A DNA stretch of 64,000 bases from Clytia hemisphaerica. Taxonomy: Eukaryota > Cnidaria > Hydrozoa > Leptothecata > Clytiidae. Location: assembly GCA_902728285.1 (NCBI GenBank), contig CACVBU010001011.1, positions 1,147,006 through 1,211,005 on the forward strand, read 5' to 3'. Position numbers and translations under genes: made by a program. The notes beneath the pieces are model-generated. The model did no database searches, was not told the DNA's origin, and saw only the letters and a list, made by a program, of their open reading frames with translations. This document shows, piece by piece, positions 46,325 through 59,300 of the stretch. Numbering within the stretch: the first letter of the stretch is position 1; each line of letters opens with the position of its first letter.

Positions 46325-46630
46325 GGAACTGATCGTGTACATGAAATTTGTTCAGACTTCCTTATTGCCCATCCCTCCCCATGGACCAAACTTTGTAGCG
46401 CGAAACTGATCGTGTACATGGAATTTGTTTTCAAACTTCCTTATTGCCTATCCCTCCCCATGGAGCAGACTTTGTAGCGCGAAACTGATCGTGTACATGG
46501 AATTTGTGTCCAAACTTCCTTATTGCCTATCCCTCCCCATGGAGCAGACTTTGTAGCGCGAAACTGATAGTGTACATGGAATTTGTTTCAGACTTCCTTA
46601 TTGCCCATCCTCCCTGGACCAGACTTTGTC
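46325..46630. repeat. ~79-bp tandem repeat, four units
   Basis: CTGATCGTGTACATGGAATT recurs at about 46329, 46405, 46483 and 46563, each followed by CAAACTTCCTTATTGCC and CCCTCCCCATGGA. The repeat lies just 3' of the 102-residue gene. Confidence 0.85.
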
Positions 46631-46830
46631 CAGCGTTGAATGGTTGATCTGTTATAAGATTAGAACATATGGTTCGAAATAAACTCTTAACCAATTCATT
46701 CCAAACTATCTTTCCACTACGTTAAAATATCTCAATTCCAAGTTTCTTAGATGTTTTGGAAATGAACAAATCTATCAAAATAATCCATTTGTCCCCTTTA
46801 ATTCTGCCATCCTTGAAATATATTCAAATT

Positions 46831-49490
46831 CTAACGAAAGTTTTCATTTCCAACATCATCTGAGTTCAAGTTTCTTTGAGTTGTACTGAACCCAACTGGA
46901 TGTGGGTACGACGAATTGTCTTCGCTTTCGTATGCCCTCGATGCTGGTCGGTCAACCTGTCAAATCAATAAAAGAAACATACAATAAACATCCCAAAAAT
47001 CAATTAGCTGGGGGTTGGAATAAGAATGTCCTGGGTGGAAAATTTTTGAAAAAATAATTAGCGGCCCCGCCGGTTATTAGGTATCCGAGAGTATGTCACA
47101 TCCCAGTTTTCGCCAGCAGTGGAAAATTTGAAAACAGGCTCGGAGATGCTTAGGATGAAAGCTTGACAAGGTTGAAAAATACTTATAAGGAAATTCCGAA
47201 AATCCGTAAATACTAGCAAAAACAGGCAAAATCAGGAAAATAAATTTTTGCAACATCTGAGCCTAGATATGCTTATGAGCGCAATGCTTATAAAAAGACA
47301 TGTAGCGGAAAAAGCTGTAACTTTTAATATAACTTGAATGGGGTTTCGTGTTTGTTGAAAAAAATCACCTGTGAAATAAAATAAGAGATAGGAAAGATGA
47401 AGGATGATCCCGCCGATGCGAAGGCAGTACACCTTTTCGACCGTAGCCACCAATTGCCGCGCGGGCATTTTTTTGTCTGCTTTATCCCACTAAATCGTCC
47501 CAGTCCTTTTTCCGCACCAATAGACAATAGAAAAATGCGTCAAAAAAGGATTCGGACAGTTTTAGTGGGATAAAGCGGACAAAAAATGCCCGCGCGACTA
47601 CGGTCGAAAATGTGTATAAGCCGGCATAGTTAGCTATTCTTAGGGTAGGGACATCATAGAGCTTTCCAAACACCCGTGGTCGCGATAAAACAGAAACACG
47701 GCGTTGTAAACGAAAGTGAAAGAGAACACCATATCGGGTGTTGGTGGGTACCCCCGGGTTTATACGGGTTCAAAACACCATTTTCTCGTCAAAGTTTTTG
47801 CTGAATCCCGGAATCCCGAAAATTGAAAAAATACCGTCACCGTCTGATTTTAAAATTCCGTTTTTTTTGTCAAATCTCGTAATACCATACTAAAAAATAG
47901 CCAATCCTGTCACACCGTAAAAATCCAACCCTCCCCCATATTACCTGTAATTATTTCATATTTGACCAGCTACCATTTATATTTTCTCACTAGTTCCAGA
48001 CCTTTTTTGTAGATCAGTACGTTTTCAGCTCACCCTCTTCTTTCTTGGACTAGGGACATGTTCAGATGTGTTTAAAAATTATATAAATTCTTGTGTCTCA
48101 TTCCTTTGTCCTTATTCCATCTATGTTTGAGAAAGATTAAAATAGTATGGACTAGGGACATGTTCAGACGTGTTTAACATTCTTGTGTCTTATTCCTTTG
48201 TCCTTATTCCATCAATGTCTGAGAAAGATTAAAGGGCGCCCGATTAAAGACATATTCTGACGACATTGCTCTAAAAAACACGGGAGAACGAATGCTCTCG
48301 CGAGTGCTTACACGTTTTTTATAAGAACAAACTATATAATTTCTTAAGAAAATGGACAATTTCTTAAGAAAATGGACAAAAATCCTCACAAAATGTTGAA
48401 AATAAGAACATGTTAAGAACATTTTTAGGCTCAAAACTCAAAAAGCTAAGAACATCCCAAGGCTTTAAAAGTTTTAAATGTTCTTATAAAAAAATTCGTA
48501 TTCTCATTTGAACAAGATCATTGCCATCGCAAGTCTGAAGTTCTAAGTTTTAAATTCAAAAACTTACCCTGGTGCTGCTATTGACAGCCAAATTTTCTTT
48601 TTCAAATGATTCTTCTAAAACTGGAAGAAAATGAAGATTTATGGAGAAAAAACTCCTAAAGCAGGTGATCTTGGGAATTATTTTTGGAGTATGTAACGTG
48701 GTATGTTTCTTTGGATTAACCGGTATGGGAACTGATCATAGTGAATTTTAAAACCTTTGCCACCTGCAGAGTCACCATTCTAGTGAATTCATGATATGCA
48801 CCACTGAAGAGTCTTTTTCGAGAGAATTTTCAAAATTTTCCACCCAATACGTCACTGTTAAACAATAGGAAAAGTGACGTAATGGCAGGCAAATTTCCAG
48901 GATTTGGAGCTGCTACCGTTTTTAATCAAAAGATTGAGTTTCAGAATGTGCCTTAGGCTCGAAAAAGCAGACAGGAGGTCTGGGGCCTTGTAAACAACTG
49001 GTCCAGGACAGTCCTGGTGTGGTCTATGGGCAAAAGCCCAAGAAAATTATGCCTTTTTGCGGAATTAAGTGCTATAATATCAAATATTTGAAGACATTTT
49101 TCACCCATTTACCTTTTTCCATAGCTAATTTTATTTTTCATAAAAATTGTGTTCCAAAACTCAATTAAAGATTCAGTTTCTGCTACCGTTATCCGGTAGC
49201 AGAAAACCCCTGGAAATATGCCTGAATGGGTGGAAAAATAGAAAACTTGCATAATTTTGTGAAGTCATTGCAGTGGTGCATATCATGAATAAAAGTTTGA
49301 GATCAAAGCAAATGAGATCTTCAAAAAACAAATTATTGAAAATTGTATGCATACCTTTTAATTTTTCTGCGTTTGAAGTAGCAAACATCTCTGGCTCTTT
49401 CTGGTCCCTCTCCGTTTCTCTATTTGTATGGCCGACTAAAAGCAAAAAGAAAATGGAAAACTTTAGGAAATACATTACAATATTGGCCAT
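46831..49490 (-). CDS. Small secreted or membrane-anchored protein, three exons, 102 residues
   Basis: Exons 49490-49355, 48614-48568 and 46956-46831 join in frame (phase 1, then 0). Donors are AAAAG|GTATGC and CCAGG|GTAAGT; acceptors are CAGTTTTAG and GATTTGACAG. The product starts MANIVMYFLKFSIFFLLLVG, a signal peptide or signal anchor. About 80 hydrophilic residues follow, with no cysteine and rich in Glu, Asn and Ser (RETERDQKEPE, EESFEKENLAVNSST, YESEDNSSYPHP), ending NENFR. The family was not recognised. The signal-peptide reading makes it a small secreted peptide or precursor; no dibasic-flanked repeated peptides are present, so a neuropeptide precursor is not supported. The intron at 48615-49354 holds a TIR element. 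A TATAAAAG sequence (minus strand, 49916-49909) and a GTACGT donor near 49876 could mark the promoter and an untranslated exon. Confidence 0.6.
47428..47615. mobile_element. CCTTTTCGACCGTAG palindromic MITE
   Basis: TACACCTTTTCGACCGTAGC on the left; ACTACGGTCGAAAATGTGTA on the right. GCCGCGCGGGCATTTTTTTG is mirrored by AAAAAATGCCCGCGCG. It is 188 bp long and almost fully palindromic. Confidence 0.8.
48050..48233. repeat. Two-copy tandem duplication (~95 bp)
   Basis: TGGACTAGGGACATGTTCAG occurs at 48048 and 48149, each followed by CTTGTGTCT, ATTCCTTTGTCCTTATTCC and TGAGAAAGATTAAA. Confidence 0.8.
48309..48503. mobile_element. TACACGT/TATAAGAAC MITE
   Basis: Left TACACGTTTTTTATAAGAAC; right AATGTTCTTATAAAAAAATT. 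It has a small internal duplication of ATTTCTTAAGAAAATGGACA. It lies in the last intron of the 102-residue gene. Confidence 0.7.
48788..49290. mobile_element. TTCATGATATGCACCACTG TIR element
   Basis: TTCATGATATGCACCACTGA at the left and GCAGTGGTGCATATCATGAA at the right, about 500 bp, in intron 1 of the 102-residue gene. A shorter relative lies at 60311-60460. Confidence 0.75.
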
Positions 49491-49904
49491 GATACTTAAA
49501 GGAACTTGCAATAACGGTATTATATATGTATTGAGAATTTTTGTTAATTTTTCAAAATTTTAAAGTTCGGGCGAGAAAGTGGCTTTTGGGTTATATGTTA
49601 GATTTAAGTATTTCAATTTGGGTTGGTTTATAGACTTCCAGGCCATATTCTGAGCCTTATTGGACCGTTCTTGAACTCTCAGACCCTCAGATCCTAAGGA
49701 TCCTTAAGTCTCATGTTAAAGTTCAGAGTTAAAACAGCTCTACCCTTCCAACCTAAGTTAGAGCGCTTCCAAATCGATTGTGGCGATAAGATTTCTTGAT
49801 TATCGTCAAGATTTAAATGTTTCAAATTTTAAAAGGAAGAAGCAATGATTGTTAAGTTGAAAACTCAAGTACGTACCTTGTGGAGAACGAGAATTAGGAG
49901 AGAA

Positions 49905-49916
49905 CTTTTATAAAAA
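49905..49916 (-). promoter_or_regulatory. Possible TATA box for the 102-residue secreted protein gene
   Basis: On the minus strand TTTTTATAAAAG lies about 40 nt before a good donor (CCACAAG|GTACGT, 49877/49876) and about 420 nt before the first coding exon. This would fit a short 5' untranslated exon. The evidence is motif and spacing only. Confidence 0.25.
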
Positions 49917-50395
49917 TCACTCGTCATTTGGTTTAATACAAGACATTACACTTCCCACATGTTATGTTTTATGAGAAATCTTATCGGCAAATATTCAAGA
50001 ATCTCAAGTTTTTTTTGTATGCATTGATAAAAAACTGTTCGGTTATCACACGGACGAATTTTATACCAAAAGCTGAAAATATTTGGGTGGACTCAAGTAG
50101 TTTTACAATTTCTTAGTTCATCAGAGTTGATTTTAGTGTCTTTCATGGAAGAACTCCAAAGTAAAAGTTAATCTGAAAATATTTTTGTTGCGTTTTTCCC
50201 TTTGACTCCCAAGTCAGTTTCTCCGAAAGTCAGTACTTTTCAGCTGTTTTGTTTTGATTTTTCTCCCGCCGCTTACCCAGTCCCCCAAAAGTCAACGCGG
50301 TCATATTTTGCATATGTGAAATATTAAATATCGCAAATATCTCGATGCTCTCGACCAATCAAAACACTGATATTTTTTGGGTCGCCAATAAATCT

Positions 50396-53300
50396 TTAAG
50401 ACGATCCAATAGTGTAGATATGTCGTTTGTTGTTTGATGTTTTTGTATCTCGTTTCAAACCAAAATAGATAAGTATAAATTTGAAATTGAAAATTGAATT
50501 TAACAAACCGTTTTTTCTGGAAGGGGCGCCGTTCCCAAATAATTCATCCTCATCACAATAATTTGGGGCGCGGATGTGACTGAAATCAGTATTTATGGCT
50601 GCTGGATGAGTGGTATCTTCGGTAGAACTGTAAGAAGCTGTTGATTGGATCAAAGTGGCACCCTACGAAAACAAAGAATTGTATTTTCAGTTTTTAAAGT
50701 TTGTTGTCTCTTGTATAGAAAATAAATATTGATACACGTTTCTTTTGATAAGAACATCCAAAATCAAATTTTTTAAGCCTTTGGATATTCTTAACTTTTT
50801 GGATTCTCTTATTTTCACAATTTTGTGACTATTTTAAGCGATTTTCCTAAGAAATTAGGTGTTTTTGAGTCTGTAAATGTAAAGCCTTAAAATGTTCTTA
50901 ACATTTTTGCCATCGAAGCCTTATGTTCTTATATGGTTTGTTTTATAAAAAAACGTGTAGGATATGATAAGAAAAATTCTCATATAAGTAATGTTTCATT
51001 CAAGAATTACTTTTTTGCTTTCACCTAATGGGGAAAAAATAACGGACCTTAAGCTCAGTGGGGATTGATATTTCCATATTTTTGATTTCAATTTTCTTGA
51101 GGATTTGCTTATCTGATTATTTTCAGCGGGGACGAAAATTGGAGTATAATTTTCCACTGGGGACAATATTTTTGCTAATTTTTCCAGTGGGAAAGGAGAG
51201 GGTACCAGTTGGTCTGTGAGAATGGGATGTTTTGTTTGATAAAAAAAGTGATAACAGAGGTAATAAAAAGGAAAAATTATTACATACCTCAGAATCAACA
51301 AATGTCTTGGATCTGATAAAATATAAATGAGAAATATATTCATTAGAAACTATTTATTTAGAGGGGTTGGCTAAAGCTTCTGACACCTCAAACCTGACAT
51401 CTTACTCTCAATTTAAATCTGGCACTATTCATTGTTTTCATAACAACGAATTCATAAGAACAACAAAGCTCAAGAATGCCCAAAAATTAGGAACTATTTT
51501 TAAAGAACAATACTTCTGAGATATTGGAACTTTAAGCTAATTAAGGGTTAGATTAGTAAAAAACATCGGGAAGTAAACCTAAAAAAACGTTAAGTTTCGC
51601 TGTATGTACAGGATGAAAATAATTTGAGACTAAAGTGCCAACAAAGAAGAATAGCTCAGCATCATCAAAAATGTACTGGTAATTATAGCAAATTATACAT
51701 TTTTTGTAAGAATCAGTAAACTTTTGATGAGGCTTTACCGCTCTTACTTTTAAGCACTTTTGAGACCTCAAATTGTTCTTATCCTGTTCTTATATTTTAA
51801 AGGGTGAAAGTGAAGTATTTATTTTATTTATTATTATTTATTTATTAAAGGATTTACAGTCCAGGCACACTAGGGCCTCTAAACCGGTCTATCTACATAA
51901 TGATTACAAAAGTGATCTTGAATCGTAACGTAACGGGTGCTTTATCCATGCCTGAGTCAGTTCTTCTTTAAATGCTTTGATTGACTTAGCATTAACAACA
52001 TTTTTTGGGAGCTGGTTCCACGCCGATATGCATCTATAATAAAATGATTTTGTTTGCACACCCCTTAATCCATCATCTGAGAAATTAGGGATCAATTCGT
52101 AATCATGTTTACGATGGGGACGAGTTCGGCGAGAGAAAACTTTTTGACGATGGTATTTTTGTCATAGAAGTGAAGGTGTTTGTATATTTGAACCATGTCG
52201 CCAAATTGTCTCCTAAATTCAAGAGATGGTAAGTCCAGTTTTCGCAGGCGCTGCTCGTATGTTAAATTTCGTAGACGACGTACCATTCTTGTTGCACGCC
52301 TTTGAACCCCTTCAAGTAGGTTGACGTGCTTACGCAATCTAGGTGACCATACAGATTGAGCATATTCCAAGTGAGGTCGAACAAAGGTGGTATACAGTGT
52401 GTAAAGTGTCCTGGGACATAATTCCTCGAAGCCTCTTCTGATCACACCGAGAATTGAGTTTGCTTTCTTGACCTGTTTCGATATGTGCTCTTCAAAGGTA
52501 ATATCGGAGTCGATCAGCACACCTAGATCCTTTTCAAGGGAAACGTGTTCAAGTTGGTTTCCATCTAACGAGTATGGGTGTGCATGGATGATGTTCTCGA
52601 ATTTCCCGAGAGTTAGTACATGGCATTTATCTGGATGGAATTTTAAAAGCCATTTTCTCGACCAATTTTCCAGTTCATTGATGTCCTGTTGGATTGTCAA
52701 AGAATCCTCGATTGAGTTGATCTCTTTGACTATCTTCGTATCATCGGCAAATAGGAAAATAGATGAGATGACGTTGTCCGGGAGGTCATTGATATAGATA
52801 ACAAAGAGAAGTGGTCCAAGGACACTTCCTTGAGGAATACCACTTACAACGGAGTTTTGTACTTGATCGAGCTTGATCGACCTTTACGAGTTGCTTTCTG
52901 TCTGTCAAGAAAGACTCTATCCATCGTAGACAGTTACTTGATATTCCATATCCTTCAAGTTTCTTCAGCAAGCGACGGTAGGGAACAGTATCGAAGGCTT
53001 TAGCAAAATCGAAATATATCGTATCAACTACTTTACCATTAGCAATGCTTTCGCAGCACTTATCCAAGTAGTTCAGGAGTTGAGTAACTGTTGATCGGTG
53101 ACTGATGAAGCCGTATTGTTTATTTGACAATAGTTTTTGATCTTGTAGATGATTCATGATATGCCTCCTTAGAAATGATTCCATCAATTTACAAACAACT
53201 GATGTCAGGCTGACTGGTCTATAGTTTATTGCTAGATTTTGAGCACCCTTGTTCTTGTAAATTGGCGAAACGTAAGCCATCTTCCATTCTTTCGGTATGA

Positions 53301-56300
53301 TTCCACACGACAAGGTTTTATTCATTATGATCGCCAAAGGCTCGGCTACGTGGTCGACCAATTCTACCAACATTTTGGGATGAATTTCATCTGGACCAAA
53401 GGATTTGTTGGTGTCAATCAGTTTTATCTGTTTCTTCATCATCTCCTCGGTGACGAATAGATCACTAATCTTCTTATCTGTTCGTGCAGGGAAGTCTGGT
53501 AATTCACCCTCTGGCTCATCAGTAAAGACACTACAAAACTGCTTTTGCAAGATGTTTGCCTTCTCGTGGTCGTCATGTTTAAGAGACGATTTATCGTCAG
53601 GGTTCTGAAGAAGTAGCGAAACTCCACTTGTTGATTTGAGTTTACTTCTTACGTGAGACCAAAAGATCTTGGGTTTCTCTTTGGATTTGTCACAGATACT
53701 CTTCTCATATGCCCGATGTGCCTTCACCAGCATTCGATTTACTCTATTCCTTGCGAGTACATAGTTGGCGCGGTGATGATCTCGGTAGAGAGGTGAAGAT
53801 CTTAACCACCTTCTATTCAGCAATTTCTTTCTCTTGATTTCATCTCGCAGGTCCTTTTTTATAGGGATTTTGCCTTTATTCTTCCAAAAGCTGTTACCTA
53901 CTTCTTTCAGTGGTAGAAACCTATTTCTGAGGTCGAGTATAGCTTCTTTGAAAGTTTTCCAAAGATCATCCACTGATGTTTCCACAGATGCTTTCTTGAA
54001 ACTTTGTTTCCAGTCTCTTAAGCTAAGATCGTTATTCATCGATTGGAAATTGGCCGACGCAAAGATATATCTTGTCTGTACACTTTTGGGGTGAGCGTAA
54101 CAAGCAAATTTGAACGCTAACGAACTATGATCACTTTTACCAAGTGGACTTAAGTAATCTAGATTCACTATTTGATTTTCTTCCCCTGTCAATATCAGGT
54201 CGATTAGAGATGGGTCATCTGTTCCACGACATCGAGTTGGCTCGTCAACGTGTTGATGAAGATATGCATCTCTCAAAGCATCTAGAAACTTTTCTTCTTT
54301 ACTATCTTCTATGTGTGGGGTTGTCCAATTTTCCCAATTTATCGTTGGGAAGTTGAAGTCTCCTAGCAAACATTTGTGGGAATACTTGTTGTTCAGTGCA
54401 ATAGATTTGATCAGACAATTCAGGTTGCTGTTATTTTCGTTTGATGATGTAGAACTGCTTGGACTTCGGTAGATGCACGCGACAACAAGCAAATCTTTTC
54501 CAGATAATTGTACTTCAATCATGCATACTTCGTTGAAAGTGATTGGAGGTTTGACATCGGCTACTAAATGTTTTATCGAGGTGTGAACAAGTATGACAAC
54601 GCCACGCCCTTGATCTGTGTCTAAGTTAACTTGACTAGCAATTTTATAATCATCGAATTCGTATTCATGTAATTCCCTCAACGTACCTACTTTTGTCTTC
54701 GCTTCGCAGATAGCGACGATGTGAGGCTTTTCCTCATGGGCCATGGACTGTAATTCCTTAATTTTAAATGAAGTCAACTGATCGGGATTTGTATACAGAA
54801 CTTTCATATCTTTGATTAATTTTTCTTTTTGAGCAAAGTTGGCTCCTGTTGGTCGATGATATTTGTCTCCGTTAGGTTGTTCGAGAAGGAGACATTCTTC
54901 ATTGTTGGTGACTGGTTGGGGGTTGACGGTTTTCTGAGTGGTATCTTCTTGACAGTGAAGCCGTTTTTTGAATCACCCCGGACGCGATATATTTCTGTTG
55001 CTGGTTTTTCGGTTTCATTAAGTTCTTTAGCTTCAATAGACAGTAGGCGCAATTTCTTACGCATTTCAGGTGTAAGATCTTCAGTAACGCTCACTCCAGA
55101 AAACTTTTCATTCCCTTTCAGAGCTGGTAAATTTCCAAGCAGATTGAATTTCTAGTCTTCGTTCAAGAGGCAGATCAGAATGGGACGCTTCTTATCGTTC
55201 GAGGTCTTACCCAAACGGGCAATACGCTTAATGGTAACGTTTGAATGGGTTGTTTTAATGAGATCCTCAACCCAGCTCCTGTCCGTGTTGGCATCTTGTT
55301 CTGGTACTCCATGAACAATAATGTTTGAAGCACGCTTCTGTTTGTTCGTTTCCTCGGCTTCTTCTTCCCGCAGAGCTTCTTTAATCACCTCTTTGATCGA
55401 AGTATTGGGCTCATCCTGTGAAGGGTCTTTCACCACATCAGCATACGACTGCTTTACCTCAGCCATCTGGTTTTCAACACTCAAGAGTGTCGCTTTGATT
55501 TCATCAATAATTGACGCCTTCATGGTTGCACCAAGTTCGGTGATTTTCTCATGGATTTTATCGTTCATTTCTTCGACAGTACATCTCTCGATTGACTTGT
55601 CTTTGAGTTTTGCATTACGGGACTTTAGTGTCTGGACTGACTTGATTAACTTCCTCTCATTATCGTCATATACTTCGATAGCACGATCACGCTCTGAGAT
55701 ATCATTTTTTAGTTTGGTAAAGTCGTCGTCCTCAACTGCACCACAAAGAGCAGGGAGATCTTTCGGTACTTCAACACAGTTGTTGCAGCAGAAGGTCCAT
55801 CGTCCATTTCTTTTCGCTTTTGCGTTCAAAAAAGCCTGAATTTGGTATGGTGGGAGTCTGGAGCATTTATAATGTACAAAACGTTCACATGCCATACATA
55901 CTAAGATGTTTTCTTCGAAACCGTAACATTTCGCTTCGGAGCATCGGAGATCGTCGAAATTTTGACTGGGATGGTCTTCTATGGAAGTGTCAGCTGATGT
56001 GTCCTCATCCATCAGGAATCGATGTATCTTAATCTTCTTACCCTATTCTTACAACATTTATCTTAAGAATCAGCTATTCCAGACTGGGGATAAAACATTC
56101 TTAGTTTTTACCGTTTTTGAGCCTCGTTGTTCTTATAAAAAAACATCATACAATATAGAAAAAGGGCGTGTACCACAAAATAAAGAAAATCCTTCTGCAA
56201 CAACAAAAAAACAAAACGATATAAAGAAAAAGGTGTAAACCAAAAATAAGAAAAAAATCTTTGTCTAACCTTTTCCTTCTGCAACAACAACACCAAAAAA

Positions 56301-59300
56301 CGATGCACAAAATGAGGCTGATAAGAATGACCAATAAAATCAACGCTGTCATCATTTCTCGCCTCTCTTTCGCGTACTAAAATAAAAGAACGATGAAAGC
56401 TTCCTTAATTACAGTTATGACCATTGATTTCAAAGCCCCGGAGGAGCTCGATCCAAAATCCTGGATGGGAAATGAAGTCACTTATTTCCTATCCAAAACA
56501 CGTGACCCGTGTGTTTTTCAAACAAAATTTCTATTTTTTTTTCTTACTCGAGAAGAGTTGAAGATTGAAGATTAAAGACGGTGTATAATTTAGCTTTAGT
56601 TAGGGACAGAGAGGTTCCCATTAGTGTCGAAGATTCCTCGCTAGGCCCGGGGCTTCAAACTCAACAGAGGATTACAGTAGGGGGTGTAACTCTCCATATT
56701 CATCGTTATTTTACCACAGATATCTCATGGAAACCTCTCCGTCCCTAACTGAAGCAAAATTATACACCATCTTTAATAGTGACGTTACAATACACAGGTT
56801 GCAAAATTAAAAGTCTGAAGACAAATCACGCTTTTACTCGAAATTTTCATGTGCTTGTTACATGACATTTATCTCTGATTGGTTCGAATTTATTGACACT
56901 AATAAAGTAATGAGTGTGATTTTTTTCGTGCCTTGCGTGCCTTCGTGCCCTTCGTGCCTTTTGAAAAAAAGTTCGTGCCTTTCGAAAAAAAGTTCGTGCC
57001 TTTTGAAAAAAAGTTCGTGCCTTTCGAAAAAAGTTCGTGCCTTTCGAAAAAAAGTTCGTGCCTTTTGAAAAAAAGTTCGTGCCTTTGAAAAAAAAGTTCG
57101 TGCCTTTTGAAAAAAAGTTCGTGCCTTTGAAAATAAAGTTCGTGCCTTTTGAAAAAAGTTCGTGCCTTTGAAAAAAAAGTTCGTGCCTTTTGAAAAAAGT
57201 TCGTGCCTTTTGAAAATAGATGATGACAAAAAAAATAACCAGAAGCTTCATGAGGTTAAAAAACTTAGAAGGGTGGTGATTTAAACTCCATACACTTTTT
57301 TATTAGAACGCCTTTAAATCATATAAGTAGTTTTGGCGAGCAGGGTATACTTATTTTTTAAACAAATTTCAGCTGTTTTTATTGTCTTTGAAATTCATAA
57401 TTCATAAAAACCCCGGGGGGGGGAGGGGGCACTCGATTTCGAAACGACGGTATGTGCCGCGCAAAATCTGCTTTTCAAAATCGTACCCTTACAGTGCAGT
57501 TCAATATGGTTGAAAAGGTTCCCTTTCAGTGCATTTTCTCTTGATTTACTCAACTCTTTTATAGTGCACTATATTTCCCAGCTGTAAATCTCCGTGAAAG
57601 AAGAAGCTCGGGAAATTTTCTGTTTCAAAGAAAAACGGAGAGAATTATTCTTGTCAGCTGTAATTATCAGACAATAGAAACTTTTTCAAACAAACGAGAA
57701 GTAAAAACCTTTCTTTTTAACAATTATTTTGAATTCCACCCTTGCAGTGCTGCAGTGCAATCTCACAGAAATACACCCTTACAGTGCATTTGGGATGCCG
57801 AAAAACCACACCCTTAAGCGCGGCACATGACGTAGGCCAGATTATATATTAAGTGCCCCCCCCCCCCGGGTTAAAAATTCATAACTGACTTTTGTATAAT
57901 TACATAAATTACACAAATGAGAAAAAAAGAAGACATTGCATATTAACGAATGCGCTTTCGAATGTTTATTTCAAGATTCGAATGTTTTGTTTTCGAAAGG
58001 CACGAACTTTTTTTTCAAAGGCACGAACTTTTTTTCGAAAGGCACGAACTTTTTTTCAAAAGGCACGAAGGGCACGAAGGCACGCAAGGCACGAAAAAAA
58101 TCATACTCTAAAGTAATTAACTGTTGTAATTAAAAGTTGTAAAACAAGCAACATGGAAATAAAATCACGTGAACTTTTTCGAGTAATCACATGTTTTGAT
58201 TGCACCGATATAGTCTTGCAAACCGTGTATTCTGCATGCGTGAGGCCTCGAAGTCATTGAGGTATCAAAAATACTTCAAAATGGAAAACAAATACTTTAA
58301 AATAGTGGGGAAAACATCCTCAACCTTGCCCGATGATGGGAGAAGAATCTCTCGAAACGTAGCCAAACGTAAATCTCGTGATAAAAGCCACGATAAACTT
58401 CCAATATGAATATCACTGGGTCGATAAACGCAAACTTATTTAGAAAGGAAAACCAATGTTTCTACTGTGGTATATTTAGAGCCAAAAATTATTTTGCTTC
58501 ACATGTCGTGGCTTCAGCTAGGAACAGGTAGATTATATATAGTGTTTTATATAAGATATCTTGTGCATTTACACGCATGATTCTTGATTCTCAGCTATAG
58601 AGTCGATATTTTAGGTGGATACGGACACGAAGTAATTTATGACTTTTAGACAGTAAGCTCATGGTTGGTTGAAATTCGATTGATGTTTTTGCTTACGTTA
58701 ACCATGAGATTAACCAGGAATCCCGTGCTTGTTTTCATGAAATTCTGGATAAATTACCCTCGGTCAAATTTCGAAATTTCTCTCATAACCATGAGATTAA
58801 TAGTACTAATTTAATTGTTCTTACGGGATCCACGGCCGGTCAGCTCGGCTATCTTTGAACTGAACACAACATTGGAAGGAGCGGGGATTTGAACCACGAA
58901 TCCCTGGTATGACACGTTGATGCTTTGACCACCCGGCCACCGCCCCTCCTAATGCAGCGAATTATGATATAAAATCTAGAATAAAGAACACGTACTTCAG
59001 TATTAGGTACGAGGGAGGAAGATGGTTGTCTTGTTGTTGTGTGTGTTGCTAAGGATTGTCGAGTGATCATTGTTGTTGTTGTCGTCGTTGAGAACACTGT
59101 TGGTAGGGAGTTGGTCGATAATGTTGTGAGATTTGTTGCATGAGCCGTTATAGGCGTTGTTTGCTTTGTTGTCACTACTGTTGAGTTTATTGTGAGTGTT
59201 GTTGGAGGCGTTGTAGTTGATGTTGTTGTAGATGTAGTTGTCGTTGTTGTTGGGGCGATAGGATTGTCTAATACAAAGTCAAATAAAGGATGCATAAATA

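Larger units (their letters stand above)
51817..56040 (-). mobile_element. CR1-like non-LTR retrotransposon (LINE), nearly full length, inactivated
   Basis: The element reads on the minus strand: ORF1 (56012-54816), ORF2 with endonuclease and reverse transcriptase (54807-51904), and a 3' end of AATAAATAAATAATAATAAA repeats at about 51817-51847. A short simple-repeat 3' end without poly(A) is typical of CR1-clade elements, as is an ORF1 with a PHD-like zinc finger. It sits in the 4.96 kb intron 5 of the membrane-protein gene, in the same orientation. Clear target-site duplications were not found by eye. Confidence 0.85.

Noticed and set aside
49877..49904. 28-nt stretch flanked by AAAAG and GTACGT as a coding exon
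   Set aside because: Neither phase joins it to the exon at 50662-50396 or to 49490 without a stop; it can only be an untranslated exon.
55321..55839. 172-codon plus-strand frame
   Set aside because: Antisense shadow of LINE ORF1; Ser/Phe-rich composition reflects the complement of a coiled-coil coding sequence.
56847..57251. Two overlapping 120-130 codon minus-strand frames rich in KGTNFF/KARTFF repeats
   Set aside because: They are translations of a ~20-bp minisatellite in several frames at once; the repeat explains the open frames.
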